Position numbers and translations under genes: made by a program. From G965267605 sp965267605 (GTDB lineage: Bacteria; Bacteroidota; Bacteroidia; Flavobacteriales_E; Vicingaceae): 64,000 bases of DNA. This document shows positions 18,346 through 27,700 of the stretch, in pieces. The stretch spans positions 3,348,001-3,412,000 of the forward strand of contig OZ254088.1 in the NCBI GenBank assembly GCA_965267605.1, read 5' to 3'. The notes under the pieces were generated by a model. That model did no database searches and was not told where the DNA came from. It saw only the letters and a program-made list of their open reading frames with translations. The number at the start of each line of letters is the position of its first letter. Position 1 is the stretch's first letter.

Positions 18346-20993
18346 AAAAACTGATCTATCTGACATTTGGATTGTTCTTGTGGATTGGCGGATTTGCGCA
18401 AGCTCCTTCAAAAATGAACTATCAGGCTGTGGCCAGATCGGGTGATGGCAGTTTGTTGACCAACCAAAGTGTGAAGCTCCGTGTGGAGATACTGCAAGGA
18501 TCGTCCACAGGCACAGCAGTGTTTTCTGAGGATCATACCGTAACCACCAATCAATATGGATTGATCAATATTGAAATTGGCACAATAACCACGGGCCTGC
18601 CTAGTCTTTCATGGGGTTCCAATGCCATGTATTTACAAGTGAGCATTGATGACAATGGAAGCTGGAGTCAGCTTGGTGTAACGGAGTTGATCGCTGTACC
18701 TTATGCCTTCTATTCGGATGTTGCGGGCAATGGACCTGCAGGACCAACCGGTGCTGCGGGACCAACGGGACCTCAAGGCCCACAAGGACCAACCGGTGCG
18801 GCCTCTACCGTTCCAGGTCCTACCGGCCCCACCGGACCTGGTGGAACTGGGCCCACCGGACCAGCAGGTCCAACAGGACCAACTGGTGCAGCCTCCACGG
18901 TACCCGGACCTACTGGTCCAATAGGAGTAACAGGCGCAACTGGTATTACCGGGGCAACGGGCCCCACAGGACCCACTGGTCCAACCGGAAATTTTGGAAT
19001 TCTTGGCGTTACCGGGCAGACCATTCATCACAATGGTTCAAATTGGATGGCTACAGGTAATCTCTACAATGATGGCGTTCAAATTGGATTGAATGTTGTT
19101 CCTACAGCAAACGATCAGATTCGGGCATATACGAACTCTCATAACAATGCTTTGTTCGTTCGTAACAGTAGGTTTACTACGGCTTCAACACATGCTGTTC
19201 GTGGGTTAGCAGACGGAACGAATTCGGGTGTAAAATACGCGGGACATTTTCAAACCTCCAATGGTAGTGGAAGCAACATTGGGGTACAGGCAATTGCTGG
19301 TGGATCTACTTTAGATAACCGGGCCCTTAGAGGAACCGCATCTGGTGGGTCATCAGCTTTTGGACTTGAAGCATCTGCCACCGGTGCCACAATCAACTGG
19401 GCAGGGTGGTTTGGTCCTGGCGGAAACGTAGGCACACAGAATTGGATGAAAGTGAATGCCGGAGCCACTTCGGCCGTTCCACCTACACACCCCTTGGAGG
19501 TTACTGGAACAACGAAAACAGATTCACTATTTATCCCTACCAATCCAGGCATCGGAAAAGTACTGGTTGACGATGGTGGTGGTGTAGGTAGAGCAGTCTG
19601 GGGAAATATTCCATCAGCCAATGACAGCGATTGGATCCAGGGGTCCAATTTCTGGTATAACACCACAGATTCATTTGGTATCGGAGTATCCAATCCTCTG
19701 GCGAAGCTGCATATTTTCAATTCCGATCCATCAGTTCTGCTGGTAGATGGTAACGATCCGTTTGCAACAGGTATGCATATCAAAGCCCAAGGTGGCCCGG
19801 CAGCCTTTAGTGCAATGATCTTTAGCAATACGGTTGCAGGAGATTCGGCATTTATCACTTTCAATGCAGCCAACCAGGAGCTACAGATCGAAAATGATCA
19901 AACAGGGGGCTCAAGAATTGAAATGCGGGCTGCCCACGAAATTGAATTCAATGCAGACTCGGTATTCTTTCAGCCGCAAAGTTCTGCCGGTATTGTAACT
20001 ACCAACTTCGGAAAGTTTGAGACTGATTCGCTCGTAGTATGGGACAATGCGGGAAGTGTAGGAGATGTACTTACCAGTGTGAACATCAATGGTAAAGCAC
20101 AATGGATGCCCCCTTCTTCTCTAAGTAATTGGACGTTGATAGGAAGTGATATTCATAATTCCAATCCTGGATCCGTTGGTGTCGGATTGCCGCCTAGCGG
20201 AATTGCAAAATTTGAAGTTTCTAGCATTTCGGATACTTTAACTTCATTGATTCATAACGGTTCCGGAGGCTCCAATGTCGCCATTACTCAGCGCCTTGAA
20301 TCAGCTGCGACTCCGAGTTCAACGAGTATAGTTTCGGATATTTCTCAATTTGCCAGTAGCACTAACATCATTGGTCAGCACATCGAGGTTTTGGGTACTG
20401 GTGGAACAGCAGTGGGCCAGGTGATTAAAGTGCCAACCAGTGCATCTACAGGCCTGGGTCTGGACCTGAGTGTTAATGGAGGTAATTTTAATAGTGTTGG
20501 AATTCGTGTTGCAGCTCAGAATGGAGCTAATATTAACAATGCAGCAGAGTTCATTAGTGGAAATGTATTTGTGAATGACTCCGTTTTTGTGGGATCTCCT
20601 GTAGGTACTGAGAGACTAGAGGTTTCAAATGGAAGTATCAAACTGACGGGCGCGAGCGATGAACTTATTAGGGGGCCATCAGGCAATTCTGACTTGATCC
20701 CTATTGCCTATGGGTCTATCGACTTTTTGGGCTCAGCGGCTTTTCCAGTAGATACAGGTACCTATAATTGGAATCCAGTTCGAATAACTACTGGTGATTG
20801 CGACATTAATTTTGCCGGAGGAAAGGGTTTTAGCTCGATCAATGATATTACTATTCAGGTAACTTCTATGAGCAATGTGCCCACGTTCGTTTCAGGCATT
20901 TATGTGGCACCCAACAGAATAAAAGTTAGGATTTGGAATATGACGGGAACCTTGGTGGATTCTCCCTTTTCATTTGTGATTTACCGAAAGTGA
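18342..20993 (+). CDS. collagen-like / tail-fibre-like surface protein 3
   Basis: 883 residues. Signal peptide (MKKLIYLTFGLFLWIGGFAQ), the same MNYQAVAR module (about 23-130), a Gly-X-Y tract (about 131-220), then long beta-rich repeats with IGVSNPLAKLHIF and VGVGLPPSGIAKFEV motifs typical of fibre shafts. The unique C-terminal domain ends in FSFVIYRK; neither an S74 domain nor a T9SS sorting signal is seen. ATG overlaps the TGA of gene 2 by four bases, so the three fibre genes are translationally coupled. Possibly the three subunits form a mixed fibre, with only gene 2 carrying the chaperone. Confidence 0.82.
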   Translation: MKKLIYLTFGLFLWIGGFAQAPSKMNYQAVARSGDGSLLTNQSVKLRVEILQGSSTGTAVFSEDHTVTTNQYGLINIEIGTITTGLPSLSWGSNAMYLQVSIDDNGSWSQLGVTELIAVPYAFYSDVAGNGPAGPTGAAGPTGPQGPQGPTGAASTVPGPTGPTGPGGTGPTGPAGPTGPTGAASTVPGPTGPIGVTGATGITGATGPTGPTGPTGNFGILGVTGQTIHHNGSNWMATGNLYNDGVQIGLNVVPTANDQIRAYTNSHNNALFVRNSRFTTASTHAVRGLADGTNSGVKYAGHFQTSNGSGSNIGVQAIAGGSTLDNRALRGTASGGSSAFGLEASATGATINWAGWFGPGGNVGTQNWMKVNAGATSAVPPTHPLEVTGTTKTDSLFIPTNPGIGKVLVDDGGGVGRAVWGNIPSANDSDWIQGSNFWYNTTDSFGIGVSNPLAKLHIFNSDPSVLLVDGNDPFATGMHIKAQGGPAAFSAMIFSNTVAGDSAFITFNAANQELQIENDQTGGSRIEMRAAHEIEFNADSVFFQPQSSAGIVTTNFGKFETDSLVVWDNAGSVGDVLTSVNINGKAQWMPPSSLSNWTLIGSDIHNSNPGSVGVGLPPSGIAKFEVSSISDTLTSLIHNGSGGSNVAITQRLESAATPSSTSIVSDISQFASSTNIIGQHIEVLGTGGTAVGQVIKVPTSASTGLGLDLSVNGGNFNSVGIRVAAQNGANINNAAEFISGNVFVNDSVFVGSPVGTERLEVSNGSIKLTGASDELIRGPSGNSDLIPIAYGSIDFLGSAAFPVDTGTYNWNPVRITTGDCDINFAGGKGFSSINDITIQVTSMSNVPTFVSGIYVAPNRIKVRIWNMTGTLVDSPFSFVIYRK
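18732..19018 (+). repeat. collagen-like Gly-X-Y coding repeat 3
   Basis: Gly-Pro-Thr rich nine-base tandem units, containing an internally duplicated block TGAASTVPGPTGP at two places about 80 bases apart. Confidence 0.83.
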
Positions 20994-20995
20994 CG

Positions 20996-21499
20996 ATGAT
21001 GAAAGCATTATATACATTTTCTATTGTTTGTTTATCACTATCCTGTATGTCTCAGAACATCACACTGGAACGCCAGGTGGTTGGGAGTACCGGGGTGATA
21101 ACAGACGGCAACTGGTCTTTCTATTATACCGTTGGTGAGGCGGTAATTCAAACCTTTGCGCCAACTGCGGGTCCAATAGACTTAACGCAAGGATTTCAAC
21201 AACCCGATGAGAATGATGCAGGTGTTGATATTCGGGTGCTTACAGGATTTACGCCTAATGGTGATGGTGTGAATGACAAGATGTACATCGAGAACATTGA
21301 GAAATACCCGGAAAACAAAGTAACTGTGTTGAATCGATGGGGAACGGTCATCACAACTATAGATAATTACCAGAACTACTCAGACAATGCGTGGGATGGC
21401 ATGCACCATGGCAAACCGGTTGTTGGAGGAACGTATTTCTATATAGTGGATGTAACAGGTGCGCAGACCGTTAAGGGATGGGTTGAAGTAACGAGATAG
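20996..21499 (+). CDS. small T9SS type-B sorting-domain protein
   Basis: 167 residues from one of two adjacent ATGs (20996, 20999). Signal peptide (about 1-18), a segment of about 60 residues with the common Bacteroidota stretch WSFYYTVGEAVIQTF...LTQGFQQP, then a complete type-B sorting domain: LTGFTPNGDGVNDKMY, VLNRWG, AWDGMHHG, GTYFYIV, KGWVEVTR. Almost half of the protein is the sorting domain. It starts 3-6 bases after collagen-like gene 3 and 2 bases before the PorP/SprF gene frame, so it may be a small cell-surface anchor or cap for the fibre proteins, which lack their own sorting domains. That role is inference. Confidence 0.8.
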   Translation: MMKALYTFSIVCLSLSCMSQNITLERQVVGSTGVITDGNWSFYYTVGEAVIQTFAPTAGPIDLTQGFQQPDENDAGVDIRVLTGFTPNGDGVNDKMYIENIEKYPENKVTVLNRWGTVITTIDNYQNYSDNAWDGMHHGKPVVGGTYFYIVDVTGAQTVKGWVEVTR

Positions 21500-21531
21500 C
21501 TATGAATAAAAAGTTATTTTTAATGAGCTAC

Positions 21532-22440
21532 ATGAAACGATTATTTGCAGGGGGGTTGCTGTGCTTGATGATCACTGGTGCGTTCGGGCAGCAGGCTCCA
21601 AAATATAGCCAGTACATGTTTAACCCGATGGCCGTAAATGCTGGCTATGCGGGAAGTCGTGATGCACTTAGTATTCATCTTGTGCACCGACAGCAGTGGA
21701 TTGGTTTCAATGGCGCTCCGGTTACTGAGAACCTCTCTATTCATACGCCTCTGAAAAACCAGAACATGGCAGTTGGTTTTTCTCTTATGAACGATAACAT
21801 TGGACCTAGAAATGGCCTTCAGATTTCAGGAGTTTACGCCTATCGTCTGAGGTTAGGTCAGGGTAAGTTGGCAATGGCACTTCGTGGTGGTGTCTACAAC
21901 TATAGTTTCAACTGGAATAAGATAGAATACCACAACCCAGCCGACAATGTCCATCAGGGAATGAAACGAGTGAATTCGACCGTTGGTAACGTTGATTTCG
22001 CGTTGTTCTATAATACCAAAAAGACATACGTTGGAGCTGAGCTTGCACACCTGAATTCTCCAAACTTTAAGATTGGTGACACGTTATTTACGGATTTCGT
22101 TCCACACGCACATTTCCTTGCGGGTCACGCTTTCAGGGTTTCTGACGAAGTAATTCTCCGGCCATCAATGTTGATACGTACAACCGAGGTCACAGGCGCC
22201 TGGGATGTGAACATTAGCGCATTGTGGAAAGAGAAACTGTGGACAGGAATCAGCTTGCGATCCAACTATGGAATTGTAGCGATTGTGGAAATGAACATAA
22301 ACGATAAATTGCGGGCTGGACTCTCTTACGATTACGCATTAAACAAACTAAGAGGTAATCAAGGTGGATCAATTGAAATCTTCCTTGGCTACGACCTGAA
22401 CATATTTAAATCGAAGATGATATCACCTAGATTCTTCTAG
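21532..22440 (+). CDS. PorP/SprF family outer-membrane protein (T9SS partner)
   Basis: An outer-membrane beta-barrel of the PorP/SprF family, about 302 residues. Start at 21532 yields the signal peptide MKRLFAGGLLCLMITGAFGQ; the ATG at 21502 would add ten residues. The family signature follows directly: PKYSQYMFNPMAVNAGYAGS and HRQQWIGFNGAP, and the barrel ends with YDYALNKLR and SIEIFLGYDL. SprF-type proteins are usually encoded beside, and required for secretion of, a specific type-B cargo. The adjacent type-B proteins (8379, 11144, 20996) are the obvious clients. Confidence 0.92.
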   Translation: MKRLFAGGLLCLMITGAFGQQAPKYSQYMFNPMAVNAGYAGSRDALSIHLVHRQQWIGFNGAPVTENLSIHTPLKNQNMAVGFSLMNDNIGPRNGLQISGVYAYRLRLGQGKLAMALRGGVYNYSFNWNKIEYHNPADNVHQGMKRVNSTVGNVDFALFYNTKKTYVGAELAHLNSPNFKIGDTLFTDFVPHAHFLAGHAFRVSDEVILRPSMLIRTTEVTGAWDVNISALWKEKLWTGISLRSNYGIVAIVEMNINDKLRAGLSYDYALNKLRGNQGGSIEIFLGYDLNIFKSKMISPRFF

Positions 22441-22444
22441 AAGG

Positions 22445-24739
22445 ATGAGTAGGGCGTACGGACTGATATTATTGATCTCATTACTTTTCGTTGAAGTGGC
22501 TTCAGCACAGATGAAGCGCGCCAATGAATTATATGATTCGTACCTGTATCAGGACGCGATTAAGGCCTATCGAAAGGTATTGAAGAAGAACCCTTCCAAC
22601 ACCGAAGCGCTTTCCAAGCTAGGGTCGGCTCTGTGTAAGGTGAGGAACTACGAGTCTGCTGAGACCACGTATTCCAAGTTGATTCAAACCGGCACGTACA
22701 AACCGGAAGCGTTGCTAATGTATGGCAAGGTCCTGATGAACAACAACAAGATCGGACTGGCCATGGTGCAGCTGGAAAGCTATCTTCAGAAGAACCCATC
22801 TGACCTTCTCGGTAAACTTCTTTTAAGATCGTGCAACGATGTAAAGGGATGGCGAAAAGAGAAGCCATGGTTTGAGGTAAAATCAGTGGAAGGGTTGAAT
22901 TCTGCATACGCAGATTTCAGTCCCGTACCTTTCAAAAATGGATTGGTTTTCGTTTCCGAGAGAGAAAAAGACTACATCAATGACGCTGAGTTTGGTTGGA
23001 CCCAAAGACCATATTTGAGCGTCTTCTGGGCAGATGTTAAAGGTAACAGCGGTGTGGGTAAACCCAAGAGCTTCTCTGGGAAGATCAACACCAAGTACCA
23101 TGATGGTCCCGTTTCTTTCGATGACTCCCTTGGGATGATCTACTTTACAAGGGTGGAGCGGAGCGCGAAAGGGAAAGGTGCGGTGAACAGGTTGAAGATA
23201 TTCAGTGCAAAGCTGAATAAGAAGAATTGGACCGAGGTGAAGGAAATGGGCTTCAACAATGCTTCCTATTCAGTGGCGCATCCGTCCGTTTCGAAAGACG
23301 GTAAGCGACTGTTCTTCGTTTCCGATAAACCAGGCGGCCAAGGAGATATGGATATCTACATGTGCACCCTGGAAACAGGTGGCTGGTCGGAACCTAAGAA
23401 TCTCGGTGACAAGGTGAACACTTCCGGTAGGGAGGCCTTTCCGTATGTGAAGGATAACCTACTGTACTTCTCTTCTGACGGTCATCCGGGCTACGGTGGT
23501 TTGGATTTGTTCATGGTTGACCTGGACAACATCCAGGATGGGGCAAAGAACCTGAGAGCACCGATCAATTCCGGACGCGATGACTTTGGGATGAGTTTCA
23601 CTTCTGATAAAGAAGGTTTCTTCTCTTCAGATAGACCAGGCGGTATTGGTGAGGACGACATCTACAGTTTTAAGATGTTAGAGATCATCGAAAAGCCAAA
23701 AACAAGGATAACCGGTGTTGTGGAGTTTGATAAGATTGGGGCTGAGGACATTCCATTGAGCTTGTTGAACGAAGATGATATCGTTGTAGCGAGAACGAAG
23801 ACAGGAAAGGGAGGAACGTTCAGCTTTGATAAACTGAATGCAGATGAAAGTTACCTCCTTTTAATTGAGGAAGGAGAAGACAAAGAGAACATCAAGGTTT
23901 ACTTAACCAATAAGGATGGTAAGAAAGTCTTGATCCTGGCGCCACTGGCAAAGGGTAAGTATAAGTTTGATGCACTTAAGCCAGACTATTACGATGGACT
24001 TGAGCCTATCAATGAAGAAGACGAGTCACTGCTTACAATTGACCTAAGAGGGCAGGTTTACGAGAAGATTCCTGGAGATTACGGTGAAGGAATGGAAGTG
24101 TTGCTACTTGGTGATGATGGGGAAGTCCTTGGGCGTGTAAAGACAGATAAAGACGGTAAGTTCATTTTTGAAAAACTTGCTCCAGACGATGAGTACATGT
24201 TTGCGCTAGCTGATGAAGGTGACGACAAGCTGAAGATTATATTGCTCGGTGAAGATGGAAAAATCCTTGATTACGCAGAACGGATGAAAAATGGCCGGTT
24301 CGTTTACAAGAGGCTTAGTGGAGAAGAGGATGTGTTGACACTCATCAACGAAGATGATGTTGTGATCAAAATCCGGTCTACGGACAACTTCAAGATTTCT
24401 AACATTTACTACGATTACAACAGTTCGGAGATCAATCCTATAGCTGCTGCTGAACTGGGTAAACTGGTTACGATCCTGCAAAAGAATAAGCACATTGGTG
24501 CGAAATTGAGCTCACACACAGATTCACGTGGTACTGATGAGTTCAACCTGGATCTTTCCAAAAAGCGTGCTGTTAAAGCGGTAGAGTACATCATGAGCAA
24601 GGGTATCGACAAGGTCCGCATCTCCGGAGATGGCTTCGGGGAGACCAAATTGGTGAATAAATGTGCCAACGATGTAGACTGTTCCGATGAAGAGCACGCT
24701 AAAAACAGGCGTACTGAGTTCACGATTTACAAGCTCTGA
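22445..24739 (+). CDS. TPR-PD40-OmpA family envelope protein (PorE-like)
   Basis: 764 residues. Signal peptide (about 1-21), TPR pair (about 25-120), PD40/WD40-like beta-propeller repeats (about 150-415, e.g. HPSVSKDGKRLFFVSDKPGGQGDMDIY and SSDGHPGYGGLDLFMVD), carboxypeptidase-regulatory-like repeats (about 430-640, DKIGAEDIPLSLLNEDD), and a C-terminal OmpA peptidoglycan-binding domain (about 650-764) with the SHTDSRGTDEFNLDLSKKRA and NRRTEF motifs. This layout matches T9SS-associated PorE-type proteins that tie the secretion system to peptidoglycan. It follows PorP/SprF by 4 bases. Confidence 0.9.
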   Translation: MSRAYGLILLISLLFVEVASAQMKRANELYDSYLYQDAIKAYRKVLKKNPSNTEALSKLGSALCKVRNYESAETTYSKLIQTGTYKPEALLMYGKVLMNNNKIGLAMVQLESYLQKNPSDLLGKLLLRSCNDVKGWRKEKPWFEVKSVEGLNSAYADFSPVPFKNGLVFVSEREKDYINDAEFGWTQRPYLSVFWADVKGNSGVGKPKSFSGKINTKYHDGPVSFDDSLGMIYFTRVERSAKGKGAVNRLKIFSAKLNKKNWTEVKEMGFNNASYSVAHPSVSKDGKRLFFVSDKPGGQGDMDIYMCTLETGGWSEPKNLGDKVNTSGREAFPYVKDNLLYFSSDGHPGYGGLDLFMVDLDNIQDGAKNLRAPINSGRDDFGMSFTSDKEGFFSSDRPGGIGEDDIYSFKMLEIIEKPKTRITGVVEFDKIGAEDIPLSLLNEDDIVVARTKTGKGGTFSFDKLNADESYLLLIEEGEDKENIKVYLTNKDGKKVLILAPLAKGKYKFDALKPDYYDGLEPINEEDESLLTIDLRGQVYEKIPGDYGEGMEVLLLGDDGEVLGRVKTDKDGKFIFEKLAPDDEYMFALADEGDDKLKIILLGEDGKILDYAERMKNGRFVYKRLSGEEDVLTLINEDDVVIKIRSTDNFKISNIYYDYNSSEINPIAAAELGKLVTILQKNKHIGAKLSSHTDSRGTDEFNLDLSKKRAVKAVEYIMSKGIDKVRISGDGFGETKLVNKCANDVDCSDEEHAKNRRTEFTIYKL

Positions 24740-24743
24740 TTCC

Positions 24744-24751
24744 TATTTTTG
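24744..24751 (+). promoter_or_regulatory. candidate -7 box before the cyclase receptor gene
   Basis: TATTTTTG is an exact match to the Bacteroidota TAnnTTTG -7 element, 22 bases before the GTG start at 24774. No clear TTTG lies at the expected distance upstream. Confidence 0.3.
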
Positions 24752-24773
24752 TGGCTAACTAACCCATCTATCC

Positions 24774-27700
24774 GTGTATTTTAAGATACGCACAGCCCTT
24801 CTGTTGTTTCTGATTTCGCTTTTGAGCTATGGCCAACAGTACGATATCAGGTTCCATACCTATACGCTTAAGGATGGGCTATCGCAGAGTACGATCAATT
24901 GCATTATCCAGGATTCTAAGGGGTTTATCTGGGTCGGAACACAAGATGGACTGAACCGGTTTGATGGCTACTCCTTTAAGGTGTATAGTCACCATCTGGG
25001 AGATTCAACCTCCATCTCAAGCGGGTTCGTAAGAGAAATTGTTGAGCTGTCAGGAAACAAGCTACTGGTGGGAACCGAGAAGGGATTGAACCTTTTTGAT
25101 CAGCGAACAGAAGAATTCATCCATTTCCTTCCAGGACCAGAACAGAACACACTGGATAACGCCAATATATATGCATTGGTGAAGACTGGTAATGCCGAAG
25201 TGTGGGTGGGTACCGAAAAAGGACTGAACCTCTTCGATCAGGATAAGCTTCTGGTTCATCGCCACGCGTTAGAGTTTAATGGTGAAACGATTGGTAACGC
25301 GCACATCCGGGATATGATACTGGATGCCAGCGGCAAGTTGTGGATCGCTACGGAAGGACACGGATTGATCCATTACGATCCCGCCAGCAAGAAAGTGTTG
25401 GCGCAATGGAACCGCGATAAGCTGGGAAGCGACAATGCCATGGCCCTTGCCCTGATAGGAAGGGAGGTATGGGTAGGTACTACGAAAGGGGTGTACATAT
25501 TGGATGCTGAAACGTATACGCCAATTACCACTTACGATAACCTGAGTGCAATGACCTATTTCAAAGAGATTAGGGTCATCTACCAGGATAAGGATCAGAA
25601 TGTGTGGCTTGGTACGTTTGACGATGGTCTGGCCAGGGTTAATATGACCAATGGTCACATTGATTTCTTCAGGAGGAAACTTAACAATCCAACCAGCCTT
25701 AACGATAACATCATCTACGCTGTTTACGAAGATTCATTCGGAAATATATGGGTGGGTACGAATAACGGAATTAGCCGTTTCGATAAACAGAAACAGTACT
25801 TCCATCATTATAGAAAGACCAGTGAATCTGGCTTATCACTTTCTCACAACAATGTATGGTCCATTTTGGAATCAGGTGACCATGTGCTGATTGGTACGAA
25901 CAGGGGAATAGACATTTTCAATCGAGAGCTTAATGTAAGTAAGCACGCTGACCTTAAGATGGTTGATGGTGGCAACATCGGCTCATCGTCTAGCAATGTC
26001 CTTTTCCTTTTTGAAGATTCTAAAGGAAGGATCCTGGCGGGAACAGGAACCGGTTTGATGGTGTTTAATCCTCGAAGTTTGAGGTTTACCCGGTACAAAC
26101 TTCCTGACCCTTCCCTGAATGATGGTAGGGTATACCAAATCAATGAAGACAGAGAAGGGAATATCTGGTGTGCCACCAAGAAGGGAGTGCTCATCATCAA
26201 TGATGAATTGAATATTGCCAGAAGGTTTACTTCCCTCGATTCCATTTCGGGTCATCTTCACGGAGACATTGTGAGGGTAGTGCATGAGGATGTGAAAGGA
26301 AACATGTGGATTGGTGGCGATGCACTTGGTCTTTGTAAGGTAAACTGGAGCAAGCATAAACCAGATTTCCTGCAGGTAACGAATTACGATGCAGACCCAG
26401 ACAATCCAAATGCTTTGAGCAACAGTAGTATCCTTACCATTCATTCTGGTAAGGATGGTATTCTTTGGATTGGAACTTTTGGTGGAGGGCTGAATAGGTT
26501 CGACCGGAAGACGGGGAAGTTTGAGCGTTATACCGAAAGTGAAGGCCTGGCCAACAATGTGATCTACGGTATCCTTCAGGATAAGAGCAACAGGCTCTGG
26601 CTCAGTACCAATAAAGGCCTTTCACGTTTTGATCAATCCAGGAGAGACTTCCTGAACTTTGAAGAGAACGATGGGCTCCAGAGTAACGAGTTCAACATCG
26701 GGGCATATTTTAAATCACCGTCCGGTGAATTGTTCTTTGGTGGAATCAATGGATTTAACAGCTTCTTTCCAGAGGAGATCAAGATCAATAACAAGCCCCC
26801 GCAGATGTTGCTCACCAACTTTTACCTCTTTAACAAAGAGGTCACCGAAGTTGCTGGAGAACCACTAAACAAGCGAATTACCTATTTGAAAACGCTGGAG
26901 TTAGATTATAAGGAGAATGTGCTCACTTTAGAACTTGCGGCAGTGCATTTTTCTGCTCCCGAGAAGAACAGGCATGCGTTTAAGCTGGAAGGATTCAACG
27001 AGGAGTGGGTGTACATTGGCAACAATCGGATGGCCAATTATACCAACCTTGATCCTGGAACCTATGTGTTTAAGATTAAAGGGGCGAACAGCGATGGTGT
27101 TTGGAGCGAAGAGCAGGAAGTGTTGGTCATTCAGGTAAATCCCCCGTTCTACAAAACGTGGAAGTTCAGGATCATACTGGGCATTCTTATTCTCGCAAGT
27201 ATCTATTTCTTCTACAAGTCAAGACTGAAGAGAATTGAAGAGCAGAAAGAACTGCTGGAGATTCAGGTTCGTGAGCGTACGTATGAGGTAATGGAACAGA
27301 AAGAAGAGACGGAACACCAGAAAATGCTACTGGAAGCAGAAAAGGATAAGGTGGAGAAATTACTCCTCAATATTCTACCGGAAGAGACTGTGGACGAGCT
27401 GAAGCATCGTGGCAAGGCACGTGCGAGGAGTTATCGAACCGTTTCCGTGATGTTTGCAGACTTCGAAGGATTTACCCGGATTTCAGAGAACATGAAGCCC
27501 CAGGAGTTGGTAGCGGAATTGGATGGTTATTTCATTCAGTTCGATGAGATCATCGAAAAATGGAACGTTGAGAAGATCAAGACGATGGGTGACGCATACA
27601 TGTGCGCGGGCGGTATTCCTATTCGAAACAAGAGTAACCCAATTGAGATTGTGCTGGCAGGTCTGGAGATGCAACGGCACGTACGATCAGTAGCCGACAC

